Shown here: piece by piece, positions 18,765 to 26,842 of the stretch | How the letters are laid out: the number at the start of each line of letters is the position of its first letter | Numbering within the stretch: position 1 is the stretch's first letter | Assembly: GCF_022867795.2 (NCBI RefSeq) | Contig: NZ_CP107006.1 | Span: forward strand, 4,340,001 to 4,404,000 | DNA from: Chitinophaga horti | Lineage (GTDB): Bacteria > Bacteroidota > Bacteroidia > Chitinophagales > Chitinophagaceae | Direction of reading: 5' to 3' | DNA length: 64,000 nt | Notes under the pieces: model-generated | The model's input: the letters and a program-made list of their open reading frames with translations, nothing else | Database searches by the model: none | What the model was told of the DNA's origin: nothing | Made by a program: the position numbers and the translations under genes

Positions 18765-19268
18765 GTTATCAACGGGAATTTTAGCGATCGGGGGGAACGG
18801 CCACCTGATGCGATCTGTAAAATATCCGATTAAAGGGGATGGGGCAACCTGTGCTATCCTGCATAAGGTGTAGTAAAAAAGCCACCGCCTGGACAAGCAG
18901 CTGCGATTGATGTGACTACTCTTATGTGAACATTCTTCAAATAACGTATGCCCATTACGGCTATACGCTATCAATATTTTTATCTGCCTGCAATATAATA
19001 GTGTTTACGACAACAAGTGAGCTGCCGGGCAAAAAATCAGCAGAAAAGTTTGCAGGACGCGCAACACTATATCGTTACACCAACTTCAGCCAGCAAGGAC
19101 GCTCATGTTAAAAAAGCATCAATGCCGGTTAATTTAAAATAGTACCACGTGAAGACTGCATCCCGCCAGGGCCTTACTGCTAACGTTTTAGCGAAGCTAA
19201 AAAATAAAGTTAGGAACACTGCATAATTGATACTATTTTTAAGACTTACGCTTATAATATTGTGATCC
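18765..19268. other. Intergenic region between GH2 and lacI-type gene
   Basis: 504 bases between divergent genes, AT-rich on the lacI side. It must contain both promoters. The only structured element I can support is the palindrome at 19186-19202. No small ORF with credible features was seen. Confidence 0.5.
19186..19202. promoter_or_regulatory. Candidate LacI-family operator
   Basis: TTTTAGC-GAA-GCTAAAA is a perfect inverted repeat with 7-base arms, 66 bases upstream of the regulator gene. Size and position suit a LacI-family dimer. An autoregulatory or divergent operator is inferred. Confidence 0.45.
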
Positions 19269-20285
19269 ATGGAAAAGAAGGCACCGACCATTAAGGAGAT
19301 GGCGCGCACCCTTGGCATATCCATATCTGCCGTGTCCAAGGCTTTAAACAACCATCCCAGCATTGGGCTGTATACAAAAGAGCGGGTAGCGCGGCTGGCC
19401 CAAAAACTGAATTATGTACCAAACCAGGCCGCTATTTACTTCAAGCAGAAAAAAACCTGCACTATCGGCGTTATCCTACCCCACCTTACCGATCACTTTT
19501 ACACCAGTATTCTTTGTGGGGCCGAAACAGAGGCCATGCAAAACGGCTACAACCTGATTATGTGCCAGTCGTATGATAGCCTGGCGCGCGAGAAGGAGCT
19601 GGTGGCCTTTATGCAAAAGAACCGGGTGGACGGCGTATTGGTGGCTTCCAGTAAGGAAACGATCAACTATAACCACTTCCAGGCACTCGAGTCGTGGAAC
19701 ATCCCGGTAGTACATATGGCGCGGCAGCCTAAACAGTACGACTGCCACAGCGTGATCAGCAATGTGCGCGACGGCGCGAGGCAAGCGGTGAATTACTTTA
19801 TCGAACAGGGTCACCGGCGCATCGCACATCTGAATGGCCCGGAAACGATGGCTACCAGCCGGGAGCGGCATAGTGGTTACCTGGATGCACATCGTGCGCA
19901 CCAGCTACCTATCCATCCCGAGCTGGTGCAGCAAACCGATTTTAGCCGCGAGCGTAACAAACAAATCGTGGACAGCTGGATGCAGCAGGACGAGTTTCCG
20001 ACGGCGATACTCGCCTTCAAAGACCTGATCGTGCTGGAAATCATGTCGCTGCTGAAACAGTACTACCCGGATAAAAAGGAACAGGTAGCGGTGATCGGCT
20101 TTGGCAATCACCAGTTGTTACAGTATATGGATCACCCTCCCTGCGCATCTATCGAGGAACAACCGGCTATGATCGGGCAGCGGGCCACGAGTTTATTATT
20201 GGAGTTGATGCAATTGCCCGGTGAGCAGCGCAGCACCAGCACCACGGCACTCGATTGTAAACTGGTGACTTATGAGCGCCCATAG
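19269..20285 (+). CDS. LacI-family transcriptional regulator
   Basis: 338 residues, standard LacI length. Residues 6-26 are the helix-turn-helix (TIKEMARTLGISISAVSKAL), then the hinge helix (RVARLAQKLNYVPNQAA). The effector-binding domain of periplasmic-binding-protein fold starts at about 60 (TIGVILPHLTDHFYTSILCG) and includes VDGVLVASS, GHRRIAHLNGPE and the C-terminal SIEEQPAMIGQRATSLLLEL. It probably binds a sugar derived from the neighbouring GH2/GH20/SusCD products and controls those genes. It is transcribed away from GH2 and has its own terminator. Confidence 0.93.
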   Translation: MEKKAPTIKEMARTLGISISAVSKALNNHPSIGLYTKERVARLAQKLNYVPNQAAIYFKQKKTCTIGVILPHLTDHFYTSILCGAETEAMQNGYNLIMCQSYDSLAREKELVAFMQKNRVDGVLVASSKETINYNHFQALESWNIPVVHMARQPKQYDCHSVISNVRDGARQAVNYFIEQGHRRIAHLNGPETMATSRERHSGYLDAHRAHQLPIHPELVQQTDFSRERNKQIVDSWMQQDEFPTAILAFKDLIVLEIMSLLKQYYPDKKEQVAVIGFGNHQLLQYMDHPPCASIEEQPAMIGQRATSLLLELMQLPGEQRSTSTTALDCKLVTYERP

Positions 20286-20377
20286 GCCTTTCAATTAACA
20301 ATTAATTAACAAACGCCTATTTATATTAAGATTATCTTGTGCATCTACTTTATAAATTTCACCAGTAATATAAGCGA

Positions 20378-20405
20378 ACAGCCATCTACGCGATGGCTGT
20401 TTTTA
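20378..20405 (+). terminator. Intrinsic terminator after the lacI-type gene
   Basis: ACAGCCATC (20378-20386) and GATGGCTGT (20392-20400) form a 9-base stem with a 5-base loop, followed by a T-rich tract. It lies 93 bases after the stop. Confidence 0.85.
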
Positions 20406-20901
20406 TTTCCGGTAGTCAGTAACGGTTAACGGTCCCTTAACTGCGCATCCAGCGCATTGCGATTCGTGCCGGCATTACTTTCAGAGCAGTCCCATACCTT
20501 TCCCTCCTGAAATAGGATCCGCTCAACCGATCTCTCGCTTAACATCCGATTAACAAAGTCATGCGGTAATAATCGGTAATATTGTTAACCGGTTTAGCCG
20601 GAAAAGTTCTTTCTCCAGGTTAACTATTACCATATTGCAACCGGGACATTATACGTTCGGTTGCTTTTTTTGTGGCGTTACGCTGCGATGTAATGGCATC
20701 ACTGCAGGAAAGGACCTATTAACCGTTACCCGTACATACTGATATCAACCAAACGCCCTGTACCTGCTCACTATATGCATAAGAGGGCATTATGAAGTTT
20801 ATTTTAACCTGGCAATTGCCAAGGGCTGCGAGACGACTGGTCACATAAAAACACGAGGGGCAGCTTTATCGGAACATTTAGCGAAGGCAAAACACATTAG
20901 C
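20406..20901 (+). other. Gene-free stretch with a possible small RNA
   Basis: About 500 bases with no credible ORF. It has many TTAAC words, an inverted repeat GTTAACC (20584-20590) / GGTTAAC (20618-20624), and then a strong terminator at 20637-20671. A terminator this far from the previous gene, which already has one, suggests a short non-coding transcript ending here. No clear promoter was found. Confidence 0.3.
20637..20671 (+). terminator. Orphan intrinsic terminator
   Basis: GCAACCG (20637-20643) pairs with CGGTTGC (20658-20664) around a 14-base loop and is followed by seven T. There is no ORF directly upstream. Confidence 0.65.
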
Positions 20902-21261
20902 ATGCAAATCAACATCCGCAAGGAATTGACCTACGGCGAAAAGGACAAGGCTATACCGGCATTTGCCCGACATTTTTATGTTTACATTATGACTGACGAT
21001 GCGCACTCCCTGCTGTTTGTAGGGCTCACAAACGATTTGTTCCGTGATGTGCATATGCATCGCGATGGAAAGATGGAAGAGCTACCCCAGGGTAAACGCG
21101 TGCAGAAGCTGGTATATCTTGAATACTATGAAGGGCTTTCAGAGGGCATTGGGCGCCGGAATGAGATATTTAACGATACGCTCATCAACCAGGTAAGTCT
21201 TATTTTACAGGCTAACCCGCAATGGGAAGATCTTACCCCGGGACTGGAGACAACACTTTAG
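20902..21261 (+). CDS. Degenerate GIY-YIG-domain protein
   Basis: 119 residues. The stretch HFYVYIMTDDAHSLLFVGLT followed by NDLFRDVHMH, then VQKLVYLEYYEGLSEGIGRR and NPQWEDLTPG, follows the small UPF0213-type GIY-YIG nucleases closely in length and spacing. By eye, three catalytic positions differ: the Tyr of YIG is Phe (FVG), the Arg after the TNDL motif is Asp, and the Glu of the AREK block is Arg. The fold is probably kept but nuclease activity is doubtful. N-terminal residues 1-22 are extra compared with the family. The flanks are long non-coding stretches, so context gives no role. My alignment is by eye only. Confidence 0.65.
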   Translation: MQINIRKELTYGEKDKAIPAFARHFYVYIMTDDAHSLLFVGLTNDLFRDVHMHRDGKMEELPQGKRVQKLVYLEYYEGLSEGIGRRNEIFNDTLINQVSLILQANPQWEDLTPGLETTL

Positions 21262-21923
21262 CAAAACGTTAGCAGTACTGCGGAGGTGTTGCAGCATGTT
21301 TGTGTAATTTCATCGGATGAAACCGGAGCGCAGCAACCTGCGCCCATAGCGGGATTAAAACGAGGAACGGCTGCTTGGTGGCCGCATCTATATTATAAAG
21401 CTTAAGACAAAAATCGCTCAGATAACTGTATACGTTCTGCGCTGCGTGATAGTGAATACATGAACTAACGAAAGGAACCCTTTACGTGAGCAATGTGTTT
21501 TTAAAAGTGCGAACGACATACGACTGGCCGCCTTTTATATGATGTTAGTTACCCATATTCCATTAACCGCCGGGTTGTTACAAAACAATCCCGAGCCCCC
21601 CATTTGCAAAACACTGGTCCATTATACAAGGCATTGTTTCTTTTCACCCCGTTTACCGGCCGCGCACTGCTGCGAGGTAATGGTATTCATTTTAAAAAAG
21701 ACACCCATGGTACATCGACACCTTCATCCGAAATTTAACCCGGCCTACAACGGCCCCCCGTTACCGGGCAGTATGCACAGCAGAATAAACGTTCGCTGTA
21801 CGATCACGACGAAAAACCAGGCGCCCGTTCAAACCCCGCAAGGCACGGCAGCTCGTTTGTTCACCCGTGATCGCAACGTTATGAAACATCAATTTTCTAA
21901 TCATCCTTAACCCCCGATTGCAT
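21262..21923. other. Long stretch without a supported gene
   Basis: 662 bases. An open frame of 123 codons on the plus strand (21539-21910) has many Pro/His/Cys/Arg residues, no domain and no start context, and I do not call it. No terminator, repeat or RNA structure stood out. Confidence 0.5.
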
Positions 21924-22178
21924 ATGCCAAAGCGTTATTTCGAAAGACTGCAAACCATTGATTACCTGATCAGGATCAAAGGCACCGGAAAGCCTGCCCA
22001 ATTGGCCAAAAGGCTCCGCATCTCGGAACGCACACTCTATGAATTTCTTAAAATGATGAGAGAACTCGGCGCTCCGATAGAGTATGACCGCTATAAGGAA
22101 AGCTATTACTATTCCGAAAAAGGCGGCTTTACTATACAATTCAACAAAACACTCGGTGCCATCGGCGCTACGCCCTAA
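21924..22178 (+). CDS. Small helix-turn-helix protein
   Basis: 84 residues from the ATG at 21924 (MPKRYFERLQTIDYLI); a TTG two codons earlier is less likely. Residues about 8-60 read as an HTH_11/DeoR-type DNA-binding domain: RLQTIDYLIRIKGTGKPAQL then AKRLRISERTLYEFLKMMRE, with the wing-like GAPIEYDRYKESYYY. This resembles the N-terminus of WYL-domain regulators, but the WYL part is absent. It may be a stand-alone DNA-binding protein. A strong terminator follows 22 bases after the stop, so it is a monocistronic unit. Target genes are unknown. Confidence 0.75.
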   Translation: MPKRYFERLQTIDYLIRIKGTGKPAQLAKRLRISERTLYEFLKMMRELGAPIEYDRYKESYYYSEKGGFTIQFNKTLGAIGATP

Positions 22179-22200
22179 GGTATAGCCCGTACACGCACCC

Positions 22201-22250
22201 ATGCTGCAAAGACAGGGCATAATTCACCCTGTTTTTGCAGCATTTTTTTT
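22201..22250 (+). terminator. Strong terminator after the small HTH gene
   Basis: A 17-base arm 22201-22217 (ATGCTGCAAAGACAGGG) pairs with 22227-22243 with one mismatch, a 9-base loop, then a run of T to 22250. Confidence 0.9.
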
Positions 22251-22440
22251 ACCTGACCAGGCTGTTAACAAGCCCTTAACGCTACGAACACCGGGATAAT
22301 ATTTATTTTACAACCGTTACGAAAGCCCCGATTTAGCTCCCTTTGAATATCCATTTAACAGGCCTTTGTGCCTGCTCATTCAAATTTAAACACTTACTCA
22401 AATACCAGGTGCACATAGCACCCGGCTTCAAAATATAATT

Positions 22441-22497
22441 ATGACTAGCAGCATATCCACCTGGAATTACCCCCAAAAAAGCGTGTTCCGTCACTGA
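22441..22497 (+). other. 18-codon leader-like ORF before a hairpin
   Basis: ATG at 22441 to TGA at 22495-22497 gives 18 residues ending FRH. It is followed at once by a 13-base-pair hairpin (22499-22540), and the next gene starts at 22583. The order short ORF, hairpin, gene is that of an attenuator leader, but the residues show no run of one amino acid and no enzyme for a modified peptide is nearby. Low confidence. Confidence 0.2.
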
Positions 22498-22498
22498 T

Positions 22499-22545
22499 GA
22501 AAAAGACAGGTGATGCAGCATTACATGACCTGTCTTTTTCCACGC
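22499..22545. terminator. Hairpin with T-rich arm, possible terminator or attenuator
   Basis: GAAAAAGACAGGT (22499-22511) and ACCTGTCTTTTTC (22528-22540) are perfect 13-base arms around a 16-base loop. Flanking GCGTG (22481-22485) and CACGC (22541-22545) could add an outer stem. The structure is symmetric, so it could work in both directions. Confidence 0.55.
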
Positions 22546-22582
22546 TTCCCGTTAACGACCAATCTCTAAAACCCATCATACT

Positions 22583-22807
22583 ATGAAATCTGTTGAAACA
22601 TCATCCAGAACAAACCTTCGCATAGCGAGTTCCAGGCAGGAACTGGCCCTTATCCTAGAACGTATGGCGGCCGAATTACAGGCCGGCAAACTCGACTTCG
22701 TTTGTTACACAGGCGAGAAAAACGGCTTCCTGCTGGAGTTAAAATGTATTCCATTCGATTTAAACGCTAATCATCTGCGCAGTAATGCTTTTCATAACGC
22801 GGGTTAG
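22583..22807 (+). CDS. Hypothetical 74-aa protein
   Basis: 74 residues, mixed charge, no transmembrane segment or signal. The central part (SSRQELALILERMAAELQAG) is likely one amphipathic helix, then a short beta-like region (KLDFVCYTGEKNGFLLELKC). I do not recognise a family. The start follows a hairpin at 22499-22540. Composition is like normal genes here, but no conserved context supports it. Confidence 0.5.
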   Translation: MKSVETSSRTNLRIASSRQELALILERMAAELQAGKLDFVCYTGEKNGFLLELKCIPFDLNANHLRSNAFHNAG

Positions 22808-22888
22808 GTTTTTTATCAAACAATCTATGATGCGAATAGCAAGCGGGTTTCTTTCCAGTTACCCGCCTTTCTCATAAAGGCCGGTGTC

Positions 22889-23093
22889 GTTGCCGGCCGC
22901 GAAGTCCTGTGTCGCTACCGCACGAACGTGTGCTTCATTACCGGCTACGAAAGCCTGCGTCACTACCGCACGAAGGGCTGCTTCATTACCGGCTACGGAA
23001 GCGTTCGTCACTACCGCACGAAGGGCTGCTTCATTACCGGCTACGGAAGCGTGCGTCACTACCGCACGAGGGGCTGCTTCATTACCGGCCACG
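22889..23093. repeat. 48-bp tandem repeat, about 4.3 copies
   Basis: Units start at 22915, 22963, 23011 and 23059 with an exact 48-base period, preceded by a diverged 26-base partial copy and ending in a partial copy. The unit begins CTACCGCACGAAGGGCTGC and has no spacers. Because 48 is a multiple of three, several frames stay open. The minus strand reads five 16-residue repeats of the type VAGNEAALRAVVTNAS between 23101 and 22859, but only a TTG start is available after a stop. It may be a minisatellite or a short repeat protein. It lies beyond the oxidase operon terminator. Confidence 0.85.
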
Positions 23094-23118
23094 CCGAACA
23101 ACCATCATTGCATCCACA

Positions 23119-23148
23119 CAAAAAAAGGCGCAGGTAAATACCCGCGCC
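23119..23148 (-). terminator. Terminator of the oxidase operon
   Basis: On the minus strand GGCGC-GGGTA-TT-TACC-TGCGCC-type pairing (GGCGC 23127-23131 with GCGCC 23144-23148, inner GGTA/TACC) is followed by eight T (23119-23126). It is 129 bases after the cytochrome c stop. Confidence 0.7.
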
Positions 23149-23276
23149 GGTTCAATTGGTCACATGTTTGACTAAAATATATACACAATGTCAGAACTTA
23201 TCTTAGCAATCGGTACGGGTAGACACCCGCACCCGGATATATAGTCACCCTGAAGTGACTAACGTTTAAGCATAAA

Positions 23277-23813
23277 CTAACTTTTCTCCTTCATCTCGCG
23301 CTCCACATCTTTCACCCGCACTGCGATCAGCATGACGAGGATGAGCAGCAATACCACGGCAACGAAACCGGTGATATAACCATAATCGGTGATCTGCAAA
23401 GGACGGTAAGCAGGCATCCGGCTTTCGGGCTTAAAGCCCCCACTGTTAGGATCTGCCGCTACTTCCTGCGATTTAATGTACGCCACAATGCTTTCTACCT
23501 GGGCAGGTGTAATATCCGGGTGGTCGGGCATGGTGGTGTTGTTAAATTCGGCGTAGATGGCTACCGCATCTTTATCGCCGCTTTTGATCAGGGACTGGGA
23601 AGATTGCACGAATTTGGTGATCCACTCCATACTACGGCGGTCGTACACCTTCGCCAACGGGGGGCCGAGCACTTTTTTATTAACGTTATGGCAGGCCGCA
23701 CAGCGCGCCTTAAAAATGAGCGCTCCTTCTTCCTGTGAAGGCGGGGCGGCATATACTGTTACACCGAGGCCCAGGCACAGCAGCAGCAGAAAATACCTGA
23801 TGTTATCTTTCAT
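23277..23813 (-). CDS. Membrane-anchored cytochrome c
   Basis: 178 residues. A signal peptide (1-22, ending TVYAA) leads to a mono-haem c domain with CAACH (haem attachment) near residue 38 and a distal Met in TTMPDHPDITPAQVESIVAYI. Residues about 143-168 are a transmembrane helix (YGYITGFVAVVLLLILVMLIAV) with a charged tail. It probably delivers electrons to the adjacent oxidase from the outer face of the inner membrane. Its start overlaps the SCO gene by 11 bases, so the two are translated together. It is the last gene of the operon before the terminator. Confidence 0.88.
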   Translation of the reverse strand: MKDNIRYFLLLLCLGLGVTVYAAPPSQEEGALIFKARCAACHNVNKKVLGPPLAKVYDRRSMEWITKFVQSSQSLIKSGDKDAVAIYAEFNNTTMPDHPDITPAQVESIVAYIKSQEVAADPNSGGFKPESRMPAYRPLQITDYGYITGFVAVVLLLILVMLIAVRVKDVEREMKEKS

Positions 23814-24405
23814 GTTGAAGTTGTTTAAGGTCGTGAATAAGCTCGTCTACTGCATCGGCATCGGTACCTTCATAGTACCCGCGAATGTTTCCGCGATCGT
23901 CCACCAGCACGAGCTGATCGCTGTGGATGAAATCCGTCGGGCCGCCATCGCCTTCTGTAGCAACAAGGCGAAAGGCATTACGGGCCAGTTTGTACAGTGC
24001 GGGTTTGGTACCGGTTAACAAGGTCCAGCGAATGCCATAGGTATCTGCATACCTGCTGAGCACTTCGGGACGATCGTGCGCCGGATCTACCGTAAAAGAC
24101 AGCAGCTGAATATTGGGTTGACTTTCGAAAGCCTTTTGCACGCGCAGTAATTGTTTGGTCATTTTGGGACATATTACCGGGCAACTGGTAAAAAAGAAGT
24201 TAGCCACAGTAAGCTGTTTTGCATGGTTACTGAAAGTAAAAGACTGCGCGTGCTGATCGGTGAAAACGTAACTGGAATCGTATTGCACCTGGCTGAACAC
24301 CGGCAGTCTGCCCAGCTCGCGCTCATAGGTGCGCACACCCAGCCAGGCACACAGCGGCAACATCAGCACCAGCATCAACCATACCCATTTGTTATTACGT
24401 TTCAT
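23803..24405 (-). CDS. SCO1/SenC copper-delivery protein
   Basis: 200 residues with an N-terminal membrane anchor (WVWLMLVLMLPLCAWLGV). The thioredoxin-like domain carries TSCPVICPKM with the two copper-binding Cys (CxxxC) and a later His in DFIHSDQLVLVDDRG. SCO proteins insert copper into the CuA centre of cytochrome oxidase subunit II. It lies 23 bases after subunit I and overlaps the cytochrome c gene, consistent with assembly of this oxidase. Confidence 0.92.
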   Translation of the reverse strand: MKRNNKWVWLMLVLMLPLCAWLGVRTYERELGRLPVFSQVQYDSSYVFTDQHAQSFTFSNHAKQLTVANFFFTSCPVICPKMTKQLLRVQKAFESQPNIQLLSFTVDPAHDRPEVLSRYADTYGIRWTLLTGTKPALYKLARNAFRLVATEGDGGPTDFIHSDQLVLVDDRGNIRGYYEGTDADAVDELIHDLKQLQHER

Positions 24406-24428
24406 GTTAGTTTCTTTTTTATTAGCTA

Positions 24429-26099
24429 CTAGATGCCTGGCATCGGGTTATGCGGTAAGTGCGGCGGCGCACCCGGGCCACTATTGCTCAACACATCCAC
24501 CAGGGCAGGCACGTAAGCGATGAGAATGATGACCACCATCACGATAATCCAGGGTTTGAAGCCGTTGAACAGTGGTACCATTTTTTCGTCATGGTAAGCT
24601 TCACTTACTGGCAGGTCAAGCCCCGCGGTTTCGGTTTTCTTTCTGAAGAAGGTGCCGAAGAACACTACGAAATACAGCATACCGGCCAGGAACATGATGA
24701 AGCCACCGCTTAACGCCAGCATCGTAGACGGCACCCATTGCGGATGATACAGTTCGTTTTGCGGGTTGAGGTAGGTCATACCAAGGTTAGTACGACGTGG
24801 CTCTCCCATCAATCCGCCCCACATCAGTCCGAAAGAGAAAATAAGCACCCCGATCATCCACAGGTAAGGCACGATCACATTCACTTTAGGCAGGAAGATC
24901 TTTCGTCCGCGCAAAGTAGCGATCAGGTGCAGGCTCATGGCGATCATGGCCAGGAACACTGGTCCCGCAACGGTCATATGGAAGTGACCAGGCAGCCAGG
25001 AAGTATTGTGCACTACGTTATTGAGTGCGTAGCTGGAGTTTACGATACCGGTAAATCCGCCGAAGATAAACAGGATGAGACCCGCGATCATGTAGCCGAA
25101 CAGGTAGCGGTTGCTATCGAGGTAAGGCAGTTTGCCGAACCAGCCGAGCAGGCCTTTGGCGCCCCGCTGGCGGCCGGCATATTCTAATGAAGCAGACAAG
25201 GTAAACGCAGTAATAAAGCTGGGCACCGCTACGGCGAAAGTGAGCACGGTAGACAGCCATTTGGTAGTACTGCTGATGTTCGGATCACTGAACTGGTGGT
25301 GTACGCCAACGGGCACACTCAGTAACAGGAAGAGGAACAAGGCGATACGGCCGGCCAGGTCAGAATACAGTTTACCACCCGCTACTTTCGGTAACATCGT
25401 GTAGAACATGATGTAAGCCGGCAGCAACCAGAAGTACACCAGGGCGTGACCAAAGAACCAGAACAGCGTACGCGCCAGGGTTACGTTCACGGTGGGCGTC
25501 CAACCCATCGCCCATGGCAGCAACAGCACGAGCACTTCGTAAGCAACGGCCAGCGTACAAACAAACCAAACGATGAAGTTGACGAGCGTACCCAGTACGG
25601 CCAGCGGCACCTTTTTACCCGGGTTCTCTTTCTTCCAGCTGCGGTATAACACCAGCCAATCGAACAAGGGTATCCAGGAGCCTACGATCAGCAACGCGGT
25701 ACCGAGGTAAAACAAGGGATGGCCTTTTAATGGAGGATAAAAAGTATAAAGCACAGAGGCTTTACCGGCCAGGATGGCCCAGGCAGCCATTAGGGTACCT
25801 ACGACCATGAGGCCCAGGGATATCCACGATGCCTTTTTATTGGGTTCTTTTTTCAGGTAGAAAAAGATGGTAGCATGCCCAAAGGATACGGCAAAAAAGG
25901 TAGTGAGCACAATAGCATTGATCACACCATGCAGGGTAAGCCCCTGGTAATAGTCCAGCTTAACGGCTGAAGACTGGTGAATAACGCCCGCACGGTACAC
26001 CACCTGCATTAAGCCGTGGTAAATACCCAATATCAGTAAGGTGATCGGAACAAATAACTCTATAATAATTACGTTCCGCAATGAACGACTAACATTCAT
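24429..26099 (-). CDS. ba3-type (family B) cytochrome oxidase subunit I
   Basis: 556 residues from the ATG at 26099 (MNVSRSLRN); it lies 4 bases past the subunit II stop, whereas the longer frame would overlap it. About 13 transmembrane segments. Ligand motifs are visible: FFGHALVYFWLLPAY (CuB His), VGVHHQFSDP (CuB His pair), and SWLPGHFHMTVAGP (His for haem a3 and low-spin haem). The GHALVYFW form rather than HPEVY fits the B-type oxidases such as Thermus ba3, which have high oxygen affinity. It reduces O2 to water while pumping protons in the inner membrane. Confidence 0.92.
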   Translation of the reverse strand: MNVSRSLRNVIIIELFVPITLLILGIYHGLMQVVYRAGVIHQSSAVKLDYYQGLTLHGVINAIVLTTFFAVSFGHATIFFYLKKEPNKKASWISLGLMVVGTLMAAWAILAGKASVLYTFYPPLKGHPLFYLGTALLIVGSWIPLFDWLVLYRSWKKENPGKKVPLAVLGTLVNFIVWFVCTLAVAYEVLVLLLPWAMGWTPTVNVTLARTLFWFFGHALVYFWLLPAYIMFYTMLPKVAGGKLYSDLAGRIALFLFLLLSVPVGVHHQFSDPNISSTTKWLSTVLTFAVAVPSFITAFTLSASLEYAGRQRGAKGLLGWFGKLPYLDSNRYLFGYMIAGLILFIFGGFTGIVNSSYALNNVVHNTSWLPGHFHMTVAGPVFLAMIAMSLHLIATLRGRKIFLPKVNVIVPYLWMIGVLIFSFGLMWGGLMGEPRRTNLGMTYLNPQNELYHPQWVPSTMLALSGGFIMFLAGMLYFVVFFGTFFRKKTETAGLDLPVSEAYHDEKMVPLFNGFKPWIIVMVVIILIAYVPALVDVLSNSGPGAPPHLPHNPMPGI

Positions 26100-26103
26100 A
26101 TAA

Positions 26104-26556
26104 TCAAGGTTTAGGATAATCAACTATTACTTCCGCCTGCATGTTCTGGTGGCCGGTGCCACAGTATTCATGACAGGTAATTTTATACACGCCCGTTTCC
26201 GGGAACTTCACCGTGGTTTTGGAAATACCACCGTAAACGGCCATCATGTTCACATTCCTCTCGGCGATGTTAAACCCATGCACCACATCTTTAGAGGTCA
26301 CGAAAAAATCGACCTCAGCACCCGGCGGTATATTGATCACCGAAGGCTCGAAGGTCCACATGCCCGCCACCGCAAACACCTGGTAGGTTTTATCGTCAAT
26401 TTTAGTCACACGCGGCTCCGCGTAAGCTTTGTCGTAAGGGATACATTCGGTTACGTCCACCTTTCTTTTGCCCGTTACGTACAGGATGCTAAAGAAGAAA
26501 ATGATAATCAGCAACCCGGTGATCCGTAAGACCCTTATTTCGAATTTGTCCAGCAT
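26104..26556 (-). CDS. Cytochrome oxidase subunit II (CuA)
   Basis: 150 residues from the ATG at 26556 (MLDKFEIRVLRITG); the longer frame to 26616 adds an unlikely extension overlapping the small subunit. One transmembrane helix (TGLLIIIFFFSILYV), then a cupredoxin domain. The CuA site is CHEYCGTGHQNM near the C-terminus with an upstream His in DVVHGFN, all required residues present. The single helix is typical of ba3 oxidases, where the other helix is supplied by subunit IIa. It lies 10 bases after the small gene at 26567. Confidence 0.92.
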   Translation of the reverse strand: MLDKFEIRVLRITGLLIIIFFFSILYVTGKRKVDVTECIPYDKAYAEPRVTKIDDKTYQVFAVAGMWTFEPSVINIPPGAEVDFFVTSKDVVHGFNIAERNVNMMAVYGGISKTTVKFPETGVYKITCHEYCGTGHQNMQAEVIVDYPKP

Positions 26557-26566
26557 ACAATTAAGT

Positions 26567-26686
26567 TTAAGCGCGTTCAAGCATGATATTATAGATGTAC
26601 AGCCAGATGCCGGCACACAGCAGGGCTAACAGGATGAAGAAAGCCATGCTTCCCTTCGGAATAAATTTTTCAGTTTCTTGGTTCAT
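26567..26686 (-). CDS. Small subunit IIa of the ba3-type oxidase
   Basis: 39 residues: a short polar N-terminus (MNQETEKFIPKGS) and one transmembrane helix (MAFFILLALLCAGIWLYIY), then LERA. Family B oxidases have a one-helix subunit IIa that replaces the first helix of subunit II. Size, polar start with a KG turn, and position as first gene before subunit II all fit. Ten bases separate it from subunit II. Confidence 0.8.
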   Translation of the reverse strand: MNQETEKFIPKGSMAFFILLALLCAGIWLYIYNIMLERA

Positions 26687-26703
26687 GGTGTCAGGATTTA
26701 TCA

Positions 26704-26760
26704 CAAAACTACCCGCATGCGGCCGCAGCGCGCATGAGTGACATAACCATGACGCATGAG
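26704..26760 (-). promoter_or_regulatory. Oxidase promoter region with repeated CGCATG words
   Basis: 26704-26711 reads TAGTTTTG on the minus strand, matching TAnnTTTG, 18 bases before the subunit IIa ATG. Directly upstream CGCATG occurs at 26714, 26731 and 26753; the last two are an exact 8-base direct repeat CGCATGAG spaced 22 bases, about two helical turns. This may be the binding site of the CRP-type response regulator encoded at 28405. That link is inference. Confidence 0.4.
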
Positions 26761-26842
26761 AGTGGTCAAAGCAGAAAATGATCTAAGTCAGGTTCCCGTT
26801 CGCGACATTTATTAACTTGCAGGCAATTATTACATTGTACAC

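Noticed and set aside
21539..21910. 123-codon plus-strand ORF
   Set aside because: Composition is odd (Pro, His, Cys, Arg), there is no domain, no ribosome-binding context and no conserved neighbour.
22333..22521. 62-codon minus-strand ORF
   Set aside because: It runs through the hairpin at 22499-22540 and shows no domain or start context.
22889..23093. CRISPR array
   Set aside because: The 48-base units are directly adjacent with no variable spacers, and no cas gene is nearby.
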